6,502 nt of DNA, taken from contig JAACDD010000166.1 in the NCBI GenBank assembly GCA_009937085.1, forward strand, positions 1 to 6,502, given 5' to 3'. Positions 1-6,502 of this stretch are shown in pieces; the stretch's first letter is position 1, and each line of letters opens with the position of its first letter. A program made the translations under genes and the position numbers. This DNA comes from Bacteroidota bacterium. Its GTDB lineage: Bacteria; Bacteroidota; Bacteroidia; Flavobacteriales; Flavobacteriaceae. Below the pieces are notes generated by a model. The model saw only the letters and a program-made list of their open reading frames with translations. It did no database searches and was not told the origin of the DNA.

Positions 1-1671
1 CAGACATTGCAAAATGCTATTGATTTAGGTAAAATAGCCAAAGCCATGCTCTTTTGCGGGCCAAGAGGAGTTGGTAAAACTACTTGCGCTCGAATATTTG
101 CCAAAAAAATAAATAGCGGTACTGCACCCATTGATCCAAATGAAGACTTTGCATTCAATGTATTTGAACTTGATGCGGCTTCTAATAACTCGGTTGCAGA
201 TATTAGGAACTTGATTGAGCAAGTGCGTATTCCTCCTCAAAAAGGAAACTACAAGGTTTATATCATTGATGAAGTGCACATGTTAAGTTCGGCAGCCTTT
301 AATGCCTTTCTTAAAACACTTGAAGAACCACCACAACACGCCATTTTTATTTTGGCAACTACTGAAAAGCAGAAAATTATACCTACAATATTGTCTAGAT
401 GTCAAATTTTTGATTTTAGACGAATTAGCATTCATGACGCCCAAGCCTATTTAAAAACCATTGCTGACAGAGAAGGTATTCATGCTGAAGATGATGCGTT
501 GCATTTAATTGCTCAAAAAGCAGATGGCGCCATGCGCGACGCACTGTCTATTTTTGATCGTATGGTGAGTTATTCTGGAGAAACACTTACCGCTAAGCAT
601 GTTTCTCTAAATCTTAATATCCTTGACCACGACAGTTATCTTGGCATAACGGATATGTTGCAAAATGGAGATTTGCACAACAGTGTACTGCAATTTAATT
701 CGTTGATTGATTTAGGTTTTGATGGCTATCATTTTATAAACGGACTTTCAAAACACTTCCGAGATTTATTGATGTGCCAAAACGATGGAACAACAAAATT
801 ATTAGAAGTAAGTGCCGAAACCGAAACCAAATTTCACACCCAAGCAAAAGGGATTTCAGCTGCATTTTTACTTCAAGCTTTAGAACTTGCCAACACCTAT
901 GCGTTGCAATACAAAAGTAGTTTACATCCGCACTTACAAGTGGAACTCTGCTTGATGCAAATTGCTTCGTTAACAGAAGGCGAAAAAAAAAAGCCTAAGC
1001 CCTACATAAAACCCAAGGAAGAAGTAGCTTCTTCAACATTAGCTAATGCTGTTGAAAGTGCTGAAGCCATTGAACAACCGATACCGAAACCTGTTGTTAC
1101 TCCTGTAGAAAATAAAATTGATGATGAAGTAGAAGCTTCAGCAAGCGCTACTGCTGTTAATGAGGTTGCTGAACCCATCGAAGAAACACCTATTCAGTTA
1201 GATTTATCTGCACAAGGGGTGTCTGGATTGTCTTTATCCAGTTTGCGGGTGCAAAAAGAACATCAAACGAAATTAGTTGACGCAAGCGACGACGAAAAAA
1301 TCAATACACAAGAAGTTTCACAAGATGCATTAATTGAGCAATGGGAAAGCTACACCAAGCGCATGACTAACAGAGGGGAACGAAATATGGTCGCATTACT
1401 TCAATTGGATCTTCCGAGACTAAAAAATAAAACTGAAATTCACCTTAGCGTTCCCAACGAAACCAATAAAGTAGAGCTGGAAAAAAACAGTTCATTTTTG
1501 TTGCAGTTTTTGAGAAAACAATTGCAAAACGATCATTTGAGCTTACAAGTCCATGTGGATGCTAAAGTGGAAAAAAAGTTTGTGTATACGGCAGACGATA
1601 AATACCAAGAATTGGTTCAGAAAAACCCATTAGTTGAAGCATTCAAAAAAAGTTTTAACCTAGAGTACTAA
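1..1671 (+). CDS. dnaX: DNA polymerase III subunit tau/gamma (clamp loader), 5'-partial
   Basis: AAA+ ATPase of the replicative clamp loader, which loads the sliding clamp; the long tau form also links polymerases in the replisome. Residues are counted from the first base of the window. Walker A GPRGVGKT is at 20-27, Walker B DEVH at 90-93, sensor-1 region ATTE at 119-122 and the SRC arginine-finger motif at 132-134. The clamp-loader collar domain ends near residue 323. An acidic, Ala/Glu/Pro-rich linker follows (about 330-440), then a C-terminal domain to residue 556. The reading frame is open at the left edge; a TTG at position 7 is not the start, since the family begins about 26 residues earlier, giving about 582 residues in full. 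No cysteines occur between residues 30 and 60, where E. coli DnaX has a four-cysteine zinc module; as I recall this is usual in Bacteroidota. A frameshift-type A run lies at the collar/linker boundary. Identification is secure; the role of the C-terminal domain is inferred. Confidence 0.97.
   Translation, partial: QTLQNAIDLGKIAKAMLFCGPRGVGKTTCARIFAKKINSGTAPIDPNEDFAFNVFELDAASNNSVADIRNLIEQVRIPPQKGNYKVYIIDEVHMLSSAAFNAFLKTLEEPPQHAIFILATTEKQKIIPTILSRCQIFDFRRISIHDAQAYLKTIADREGIHAEDDALHLIAQKADGAMRDALSIFDRMVSYSGETLTAKHVSLNLNILDHDSYLGITDMLQNGDLHNSVLQFNSLIDLGFDGYHFINGLSKHFRDLLMCQNDGTTKLLEVSAETETKFHTQAKGISAAFLLQALELANTYALQYKSSLHPHLQVELCLMQIASLTEGEKKKPKPYIKPKEEVASSTLANAVESAEAIEQPIPKPVVTPVENKIDDEVEASASATAVNEVAEPIEETPIQLDLSAQGVSGLSLSSLRVQKEHQTKLVDASDDEKINTQEVSQDALIEQWESYTKRMTNRGERNMVALLQLDLPRLKNKTEIHLSVPNETNKVELEKNSSFLLQFLRKQLQNDHLSLQVHVDAKVEKKFVYTADDKYQELVQKNPLVEAFKKSFNLEY
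983..998 (+). promoter_or_regulatory. Candidate programmed frameshift / transcriptional slippage site in dnaX
   Basis: Ten A (983-992) are followed by G at 993. In the dnaX frame this reads GAA AAA AAA AAG, so bases 987-993 form the heptamer A AAA AAG in the phase needed for -1 slippage, as in E. coli dnaX. After a -1 shift the next codons are GCC (993-995) and TAA (996-998), adding one Ala before stopping. A shift the other way stops at TAA 1007-1009. Either would give a roughly 358-residue gamma-like protein containing only the ATPase and collar domains. AGAAGG at 975-980 resembles the upstream Shine-Dalgarno stimulator of E. coli, but its spacing is shorter (6 bases to the heptamer) and Bacteroidota use such motifs little. 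The sequence pattern is directly visible; its use in the cell is inferred. Confidence 0.65.
1018..1034 (+). other. Perfect 7-bp stem-loop downstream of the dnaX slippery run
   Basis: GAAGAAG (1018-1024) and CTTCTTC (1028-1034) are exact reverse complements around a three-base TAG loop. It begins 24 bases after the slippery heptamer, farther than the 5-9 bases usual for a ribosome-pausing stimulator. It could act on RNA polymerase slippage or simply be a chance product of Glu/Ser codons. Confidence 0.4.
1032..1056 (+). other. Potential bulged hairpin overlapping the dnaX stem-loop
   Basis: TTCAAC (1032-1037) pairs with GTTGAA (1051-1056), and AGC (1041-1043) with GCT (1048-1050), around a TAAT loop with ATT (1038-1040) bulged out, nine pairs in all. 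It shares bases 1032-1034 with the 1018-1034 stem-loop, so the two cannot form together. No function is shown by the sequence. Confidence 0.3.
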
Positions 1672-1701
1672 GCTTTACTTCAGCATTAGACAAAAATATC
1701 G

Positions 1702-2589
1702 TTAGTGCAATTCTTTATAGAGCAGTTTTATCATCCCGTCAGCGAGTCCAACTTTTGGAACATAAATTTTATTTGAGCCGCTAAACTTCATTGCGGTAAG
1801 GTAAATTTGAACTGCAGGAACAATCACATCTGCCCTATCTGGATTAAGTTCCAAATCCACCATAAGCTCTTTTTGACTGCGTTTTTTCAAGTATTCGTGT
1901 TGTTCAGATAGCAACATAAACGAAAGTGGCTTTCCAATTTTTCGTCCGGTCATTTTAAATACTTTATTAATGGTTCCACCAGAACCAACTACTGAAATTC
2001 GGCTTAGCGATTTGGTATGTGTAACAATCCAAGCTTTATACTTTTCCAACTCACTGTCTTGTACCATTTTATTGAGTAATCGAACGGTACCAATTTTAAA
2101 TGATTTTGATGCAATTGTTTTCCCTTGACGAATAAGGGTTAGTTCTGTACTTCCTCCGCCAACATCTACAAATAGATAGGATTTATGCGGTTTTACGACG
2201 TCGAATAAATCGGTCATAGCAATAATTTCTGCCTCCCGTTTTCCATCGATTAGTTCAATAGAAACTTCTGTTTCTTTATGGATACGCTCAATAAGTTGCT
2301 TTCCATTTTTAGCTTCACGCAACGCCGAAGTAGCACATGCCATATAGTGTGAAACGCCATGAATTCCCATCAGCAACTTGAACGAGTGCATCGCATCTAT
2401 CAAGCGTTGTTGGTTTGGCATTCCAATGGAACCATGAGTAAAAGTGTCTTGTCCTAATCGTATGGGCACACGAACCATTGCACTTTTAGTATAAACAGTG
2501 GGTTTGTTTTTGCGCTCTATTACGTTGCTCACCAATAATCTAACAGCGTTTGAACCAATATCTATAGCAGCATATTTGGATAATCTCAC
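1702..2589 (-). CDS. Ppx/GppA family phosphatase (exopolyphosphatase or pppGpp phosphatase), short form
   Basis: Cytoplasmic phosphatase of the actin/Hsp70-like fold that removes terminal phosphate from polyphosphate or converts pppGpp to ppGpp. Motifs in order: phosphate-1 loop AAIDIGSNAVRLL at 7-19, CATSALREAKNG at 85-96, a conserved Glu near 119 in the expected catalytic region, phosphate-2 loop VDVGGGSTEL at 141-150, and VVGSGGTINKV at 200-210. At 295 residues it has only the two actin-like lobes and lacks the C-terminal HD-like region of the roughly 500-residue E. coli Ppx and GppA. The start is GTG (2587-2589), chosen because it sits six codons before the first motif and no ATG lies nearby. 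It overlaps the ppk1 stop by four bases (GTGA), implying coupled translation. Family assignment is firm; the choice between polyphosphate and pppGpp cannot be made from sequence, though the ppk1 neighbour favours polyphosphate. Confidence 0.92.
   Translation of the reverse strand: MRLSKYAAIDIGSNAVRLLVSNVIERKNKPTVYTKSAMVRVPIRLGQDTFTHGSIGMPNQQRLIDAMHSFKLLMGIHGVSHYMACATSALREAKNGKQLIERIHKETEVSIELIDGKREAEIIAMTDLFDVVKPHKSYLFVDVGGGSTELTLIRQGKTIASKSFKIGTVRLLNKMVQDSELEKYKAWIVTHTKSLSRISVVGSGGTINKVFKMTGRKIGKPLSFMLLSEQHEYLKKRSQKELMVDLELNPDRADVIVPAVQIYLTAMKFSGSNKIYVPKVGLADGMIKLLYKELH
2586..2589 (-). other. ppk1/ppx GTGA stop-start overlap
   Basis: On the minus strand the bases GTGA carry both the GTG start of ppx (2589-2587) and the TGA stop of ppk1 (2588-2586). 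Such overlaps usually let a terminating ribosome re-initiate, which would tie the amount of the polyphosphate-degrading enzyme to that of the synthesising one. No Shine-Dalgarno motif precedes it, which makes re-initiation the simplest way to start ppx. Confidence 0.75.
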
Positions 2590-4634
2590 GGCGTTTCGAT
2601 TTTGTTTTTATAGTACGCATAGGTAGCTTCTTGAGAACGCAGTGTTGCTGCGCCATTGGTGCGATAGACAGGCTTTTTATCGCTGTTTACCCAACGTGAT
2701 TTAACGTTATCGTTCCAACTTAACTCAAAGGTATCTACTAATTCCTGTTGGATTTCCTTGTCATAAATCGGACAAGAAACCTCTACGCGGTTATCTAAAT
2801 TTCGCGTCATCCAATCCGAAGAGGAGATAAAAATATCTCGGTCACCATCATTTTCAAAAATAACCATTCGTGGATGTTCCAAAAACCTATCCACTACACT
2901 TATAACTTCGATATTTTCACTTACGCCCTTAACACCAGGAACCAAACAACAAATACCACGAACAATCATCCGAATCTGTACGCCTGCTTGACTTGCTTTG
3001 TACAAAGCTTCTACCATATCGTAGTTTGTCAAATTGTTTATTTTGATACGAATCAGCGCAATTTTTCCTTCATTGGCAAAAGCAATTTCTCTTTCAATGC
3101 GTTCTTTTAAACCAGTTGATGTTGTAAATGGTGAAATGAGTAAGTGCTTGTGTGAAAGCACTTTGTAGCTTTTTTCTAAAAAATTAAACACCCGATTGAC
3201 TTCTTTTAAAATCTGCTGATTGGCAGTAAAAAGTGTGTAATCGGTATAAATTCGAGCCGTAGATTCGTTAAAGTTCCCCGTGCTTATAAAACCATATCGC
3301 GTAAGCTTATCCTCTTCTTGACGCTGGATAAAACAGATTTTAGAATGGACTTTCAAACTTGGAATACCAAAAACCAATTGAACCCCTTCGTTTTTGAGCA
3401 TCTCAGCGTAGCGAATGTTGGATTCCTCATCAAATCTAGCTTGTAGTTCTATCTGTACGGTAACTAGTTTTCCGTTACGTGCCGCTTGAATCAGCGCATT
3501 GGCTACTTGAGAATCATCAGACAAGCGATAAATCGTTATAAAAATACTTTTGACCTTTGGATCTAAAGCTGCTTCACGTAAAAACTTAATCACATAGGCA
3601 AATGAATGATACGGAGTATAAAGCAAGTAATCTCGATTGGCGATTTGAGCTAGAACACTTTGATCCAACGAAAATTCTTTAACCGGAAGTGGGGTTATTT
3701 TATCGTAAAGTAAATCTGTACGTCCCAAACTTGGAAACTTCATATAATCACGACGGTTGTGGTAACGCCCTCCTGGAATGACGCTATCCCGTGAGCCAAT
3801 TTGAAATTTATCGAGCAATAGCTCGAGCATTTCTGGCTCTATTTTTTTATCGTAGACAAATCGAACTGGGTCACCACCAACACGTTCGCGAACACTTGAA
3901 GCAATTTTATCTACATAACTTTTGTTGATATCATCGTCAAAATCTAACTCCGCATCTCGAGTAAACTTAACCATATATGCCGCAATAGATGTAGGCGAAA
4001 AGATGGAGAAAATATACTGCATCTGATGGCGAATCAGGTCGTCCAAAAGCATCACATATTTTTTTTCACCTCGCGCTGGAAGCACAACAATTCGATCTAA
4101 ATGAGAAGGAATTTCAATTAAGGCATACAATGGCTCTGCGGCATTTGCTTGCTCAAGTCGAATGCCAAGAAATACGTTGCTCCCTTTTGTGTTTGGTATT
4201 CGTGTTTGCTCACTGATAACAACTGTTAACAACGACGGACTTACCTTTTCATTAAAATATTGATGTACAAAAGCAGCGTGTTCTTCATCTAACATTGTTT
4301 CGTCTAACACAAAAATTTGTTCGCTTTTGAGTTCTTCTGTTAGTTGCTTGATGGTAGCAAAGCTATCGTCCTGTAATGCTGCTGTTTTTTGTGTGATTTC
4401 TTGTAAAAGCTGCTCTGCTTTTTGCCCTGCTACTGAGTCGAGTTCCGCTTCTACCTGAGCAATGCGCTTTACAGTTGCATAGCGAACTTGATAAAACTCG
4501 TCTAAGTTGTTAGAGAAAATACCTATAAATCGAATGCGCTCAATCAGCGGAACACGCTCGTCTTGCGCTTCTTGCAATACACGTCGGTTAAAATCCAACC
4601 AACTTAACTCACGATTTACGAATGGCAATTCCAA
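2586..4634 (-). CDS. ppk1: Polyphosphate kinase 1
   Basis: Reversibly transfers the gamma phosphate of ATP to a growing polyphosphate chain through a phosphohistidine. The 682 residues match the usual length of about 690. Signatures: N-terminal NRELSWLDFN (7-16), SNNLDEFYQVR (41-51) with the ATP-contacting Asn43, and GGRYHNRRDY (288-297). Arg370 and Arg400 are at the Mg-binding positions, and catalytic His430 lies in LKVHSK, exactly 60 residues after Arg370 as in E. coli (375/435). STGNFNESTARIYTDY (451-466) and the second conserved His587 in VDRFLEHPR (581-589) follow. The start is TTG (4632-4634): an in-frame TAA at 4641-4643 closes the frame just upstream and no ATG precedes the conserved N-terminus. 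It begins one base after the stop of the histidine phosphatase gene and ends inside the ppx start. No Shine-Dalgarno motif is seen. All catalytic residues are present. Confidence 0.97.
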   Translation of the reverse strand: MELPFVNRELSWLDFNRRVLQEAQDERVPLIERIRFIGIFSNNLDEFYQVRYATVKRIAQVEAELDSVAGQKAEQLLQEITQKTAALQDDSFATIKQLTEELKSEQIFVLDETMLDEEHAAFVHQYFNEKVSPSLLTVVISEQTRIPNTKGSNVFLGIRLEQANAAEPLYALIEIPSHLDRIVVLPARGEKKYVMLLDDLIRHQMQYIFSIFSPTSIAAYMVKFTRDAELDFDDDINKSYVDKIASSVRERVGGDPVRFVYDKKIEPEMLELLLDKFQIGSRDSVIPGGRYHNRRDYMKFPSLGRTDLLYDKITPLPVKEFSLDQSVLAQIANRDYLLYTPYHSFAYVIKFLREAALDPKVKSIFITIYRLSDDSQVANALIQAARNGKLVTVQIELQARFDEESNIRYAEMLKNEGVQLVFGIPSLKVHSKICFIQRQEEDKLTRYGFISTGNFNESTARIYTDYTLFTANQQILKEVNRVFNFLEKSYKVLSHKHLLISPFTTSTGLKERIEREIAFANEGKIALIRIKINNLTNYDMVEALYKASQAGVQIRMIVRGICCLVPGVKGVSENIEVISVVDRFLEHPRMVIFENDGDRDIFISSSDWMTRNLDNRVEVSCPIYDKEIQQELVDTFELSWNDNVKSRWVNSDKKPVYRTNGAATLRSQEATYAYYKNKIETP

Positions 4635-4635
4635 A

Positions 4636-5118
4636 TTACATTAACATTTTAGGGGAAATGCACTCGGCAGTTCCTGTTTTTAGTGATGACCACAAAGATA
4701 CGTCAAAGCGAAAAAGCACAGCACTTGCTGTTGGAATATTGGCTCCTTCAAACCCACCAAGTGAATGTGCTAAGGCTGTACACGCATGATTGTGCCCGAA
4801 AGTAATGATCGTATTTTCTTCATCTGGAAGGCAACGTACAAATTCCAATACATCCTCTCCACTAAAGTCATACAACATAGTACTGACCGAAAGTTTGTGA
4901 AATGGCAAATTCAACTCCTTTAAAACGATCAGTCCTGTATGTGCTGCACGATTGGCAGGACTGGTGTAAGCAGCATCAATCTCAAGATCTTTGGTGGCCA
5001 AAAATGCACCCATACGGTGTGCGTCGTTAATACCGCGTTCGTTTAGCGGACGGTCGGCGTCTGAAACTTGAAGTTCCCAAGATGATTTGCCATGACGCAT
5101 CATTATCCACGTTTTCAT
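4636..5118 (-). CDS. SixA-type histidine phosphatase
   Basis: Small (160-residue) member of the histidine phosphatase superfamily, branch SixA, whose E. coli member (about 161 residues) dephosphorylates phosphohistidine on signalling or phosphotransfer proteins. The catalytic RHG is at 8-10 (MMRHGKSSW), a second phosphate-binding Arg57 lies in TSPANRAAHT, and the second catalytic His109 is in TFGHNHACTALA. LNERGINDAHRMG (25-37) is also typical of the branch. It starts at ATG (5116-5118) with RHG at the usual distance from the N-terminus, has no signal peptide, and should be cytoplasmic. It lies 10 bases after pdxH and 1 base before ppk1. The position directly ahead of ppk1 suggests a role in phosphate or polyphosphate metabolism; that is inference, and the substrate is unknown. 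I leave the symbol empty because orthology to E. coli sixA is not established. Confidence 0.9.
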   Translation of the reverse strand: MKTWIMMRHGKSSWELQVSDADRPLNERGINDAHRMGAFLATKDLEIDAAYTSPANRAAHTGLIVLKELNLPFHKLSVSTMLYDFSGEDVLEFVRCLPDEENTIITFGHNHACTALAHSLGGFEGANIPTASAVLFRFDVSLWSSLKTGTAECISPKMLM

Positions 5119-5128
5119 AGCAAGTAGA

Positions 5129-5776
5129 TTAAGGGGCTAAGCGTTTTCTGCTCCATGAGGTATCTTCAGATTTGGTATATACAATGCGGTCATGAAGTCT
5201 GTTTGGTCTTCCTTGCCAAAACTCAATGCGTTGTGGCTTCACAATAATGCCTCCCCAATGATCTGGCCTTGGAATGTCTTTTCCTTCAAACTTATTTGTG
5301 AGCATTTCAAGGCGTTCCTCCAAAACAGCTCTTGAATCTATACGTTGACTTTGAGGTGAAACATGAGCGCCTAGTTGGCTTCCACGTGGTCGAGAGGAAA
5401 AATAAGCATCCGAAACGGCATCTGAAGTTTTTTCTGCTATTCCTGAAATAATAACCTGCCGTTCTAAATTGGGCCAAAAGAAGGACAAACTCACTTTTGG
5501 ATGTTTTAACAACGCTTGGCATTTATCACTTTCATAGTTTGAATAAAATACAAAACCAACTTCCGAAAGGTCTTTTAACAGCACCACCCTACCCCGAATC
5601 TGTCCATGGGAATCAATAGTGCTAAGTGTCATCGCATTAACTTCTTCAACTCCGCCCGCCTGTGTTACCTCATCAAACCACACAGAAAATAATTCAAGTG
5701 GCGTGTTGGGCGAGTTGGCTTCATCTAATGCGTTTGCAGTATAGTTTTTACGTAAGTGCCCTAAATCCTTTTTCAT
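5129..5776 (-). CDS. pdxH: Pyridoxamine 5'-phosphate oxidase
   Basis: FMN-dependent oxidase that converts pyridoxine or pyridoxamine 5'-phosphate to pyridoxal 5'-phosphate, in vitamin B6 synthesis and salvage. The 215 residues compare with 218 in E. coli. The FMN-binding RVVLLK is at 63-68, FYSNYESDK at 77-85, and SRPRGSQLGAHVSPQS (128-143) matches the family core. The C-terminal family signature IEFWQGRPNRLHDR (184-197) is perfect, and the protein ends in the characteristic RLAP. The ATG start (5774-5776) gives a normal N-terminus. It lies 22 bases after rnz and 10 bases before the histidine phosphatase gene. The 22-base gap is AT-rich with no Shine-Dalgarno motif, and I see no convincing promoter there. 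It has no obvious metabolic tie to the polyphosphate genes and probably shares their operon as a housekeeping gene. Confidence 0.97.
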   Translation of the reverse strand: MKKDLGHLRKNYTANALDEANSPNTPLELFSVWFDEVTQAGGVEEVNAMTLSTIDSHGQIRGRVVLLKDLSEVGFVFYSNYESDKCQALLKHPKVSLSFFWPNLERQVIISGIAEKTSDAVSDAYFSSRPRGSQLGAHVSPQSQRIDSRAVLEERLEMLTNKFEGKDIPRPDHWGGIIVKPQRIEFWQGRPNRLHDRIVYTKSEDTSWSRKRLAP

Positions 5777-5798
5777 TCTATAAAAATACGAATAAAGC

Positions 5799-6502
5799 TT
5801 AGGAAATCACAGCGCCATCTGTAGCAAGTACCACATTTGGGAAAATTGCTTTTGCTTCTTGCGCAAAAAGGTCAAGATTTTTATATCGGGATGAGTAATG
5901 TCCCAAAATCAAGCGTCCAACATTTGCGTCACGAGCAATGGTGGCTGCCTGTTCAGCCGTACTGTGTTGGGTTTGTTTGGCAAGAGATTCGTGTTGTTGC
6001 AAAAAAGTTGATTCGTGATACAACCAATCTGCATCTCGAATAATGCCAATAATTTCGGGTAAATAAGCAGTATCACTACAATATGCATATTTTTTTGGAG
6101 GATGTGGATTTTGGGTTACTGCGCTGTTTTTAACCAAAACGCCATCTACCATAACATCTTGACCCAATTGCAACAATCTAAATTGGCTTTTATCGACTCC
6201 TGCGGCATTTGTTGCATCGGCATTTATACGGCGTAATCCCTCTTTTTCGGCGAATAAAAATCCGTTGGTATACACGCGATGTTTTAAAGGAATGGTACGA
6301 ATAACAACTCCATCATCTTCAAAAACACATTCAGATTCGTCGCTTTCAAGTTCATGAAAGTGAAGCGGAAAATTAGTCCTTGAATTCGCGAGTTTAAGTA
6401 ATAATGTAAGTGCTTCTTTTATTCCCTTTGGACCATAAATGTGCAAGGGTGCTTCTCGGCCCAATAACCGTAAAGAAGATACCAAACCTGGCAATCCATA
6501 AA
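5799..6502 (-). CDS. rnz: Ribonuclease Z (tRNA 3' processing), 5'-partial
   Basis: Zinc-dependent metallo-beta-lactamase-fold endonuclease that trims the 3' end of tRNA precursors. The window holds the C-terminal part, about 234 residues; the N-terminal part, with the HxHxDH zinc motif, is beyond the right edge. A TTG at 6492-6494 is not the start, since conserved sequence (YGLPGLVSSLRLLGRE) runs through it. Counting from that TTG codon: exosite-type IYGPKGI at 19-25, PLKHRV with His72, AYCSDTAY with metal-binding Asp141, LYHESTF at 158-164, HSTAEQAATIA with His177, and LILGHYSSRY with His199. These match the known RNase Z motif order and all visible metal ligands are present. It is the most upstream visible gene of the leftward set and ends 22 bases before pdxH. 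Identification as RNase Z rather than another beta-lactamase-fold enzyme is strong. Confidence 0.95.
   Translation of the reverse strand, partial: YGLPGLVSSLRLLGREAPLHIYGPKGIKEALTLLLKLANSRTNFPLHFHELESDESECVFEDDGVVIRTIPLKHRVYTNGFLFAEKEGLRRINADATNAAGVDKSQFRLLQLGQDVMVDGVLVKNSAVTQNPHPPKKYAYCSDTAYLPEIIGIIRDADWLYHESTFLQQHESLAKQTQHSTAEQAATIARDANVGRLILGHYSSRYKNLDLFAQEAKAIFPNVVLATDGAVIS

Noticed and set aside
7..9. TTG as the start codon of dnaX.
   Set aside because: The frame is open to the left edge and the conserved N-terminal part of DnaX is missing, so the gene is cut by the window.
25..279. 84-codon open frame on the - strand opposite the dnaX ATPase domain.
   Set aside because: It is antisense to conserved Walker A/B coding sequence, its translation is low in complexity and resembles no family I know.
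1571..1578. A second in-phase A AAA AAG heptamer in dnaX, with a -1 stop at 1599-1601.
   Set aside because: It lies near the C-terminus rather than at a domain boundary and has only seven A. Runs of A7 recur by chance in this AT-rich gene (for example 103-109, 1481-1487, 1645-1651).
1644..1701. Possible terminator for the leftward genes: a 5-bp stem with one G-U pair (1659-1672) before a T7 tract on the minus strand.
   Set aside because: The stem is short and weak, seven bases separate it from the T tract, and it lies inside the dnaX coding end. I see no convincing terminator for either gene in the 30-base convergent gap.
2874..3110. 78-codon open frame on the + strand inside ppk1.
   Set aside because: It lies antisense to a strongly conserved catalytic region and has no recognisable motif, so it is a by-product of ppk1 coding.
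5307..5522. 71-codon open frame on the - strand within pdxH, in another frame.
   Set aside because: It overlaps fully conserved pdxH sequence, and its composition (rich in Ser, Arg, Phe) is typical of a shifted frame.
5777..5798. Possible promoter in the 22-base gap between rnz and pdxH.
   Set aside because: The gap is AT-rich but shows no clear Bacteroidota -7 (TAnnTTTG) and -33 (TTG) pair at proper spacing.
5837..6043. 68-codon open frame on the + strand opposite rnz.
   Set aside because: It is antisense to RNase Z motifs and has no recognisable domain or upstream signal.
6492..6494. TTG as the start codon of rnz.
   Set aside because: Conserved RNase Z sequence runs through it, and the zinc-binding HxHxDH motif must lie further upstream, outside the window.

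Overview
The window looks like chromosomal DNA from a Bacteroidota bacterium, most likely a flavobacterium. Evidence: AT-rich coding sequence, no clear Shine-Dalgarno motif ahead of any internal start, flavobacterial-type protein sequences, and a DnaX clamp-loader subunit without the cysteine zinc module found in proteobacterial DnaX. It is gene-dense housekeeping sequence with no mobile element, CRISPR array, tRNA or rRNA.

Layout. Positions 1-1671 (+ strand) hold dnaX (DNA polymerase III tau/gamma subunit), missing its first roughly 26 codons at the left edge. It converges on a tightly packed leftward gene set with a 30-base gap. Read in the direction of transcription (right to left on the map), that set is: rnz (ribonuclease Z, 5' end beyond the right edge), pdxH (pyridoxamine 5'-phosphate oxidase), a SixA-type histidine phosphatase, ppk1 (polyphosphate kinase) and a short Ppx/GppA phosphatase. 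Gaps within the set are 22, 10, 1 and -4 bases, so it is probably one operon whose promoter lies outside the window. The last three genes form a polyphosphate/phosphate module: Ppk1 makes polyphosphate, Ppx/GppA degrades it (or pppGpp), and the SixA-like protein is a small phosphohistidine-type phosphatase of unknown target. ppk1 starts with TTG and ppx with GTG, and their junction is a GTGA overlap, which suggests translational coupling.

The most notable signal is inside dnaX. Right after the clamp-loader collar domain there is a run of ten A followed by G. Read in frame it contains the heptamer A AAA AAG, the same slippery site in the same phase as in Escherichia coli dnaX. A -1 shift there reaches a TAA stop after one codon. 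The other alternative frame also stops within five codons. This is the architecture expected for making a short gamma protein from the tau gene by programmed frameshifting or transcriptional slippage. Two mutually exclusive potential hairpins lie just downstream.
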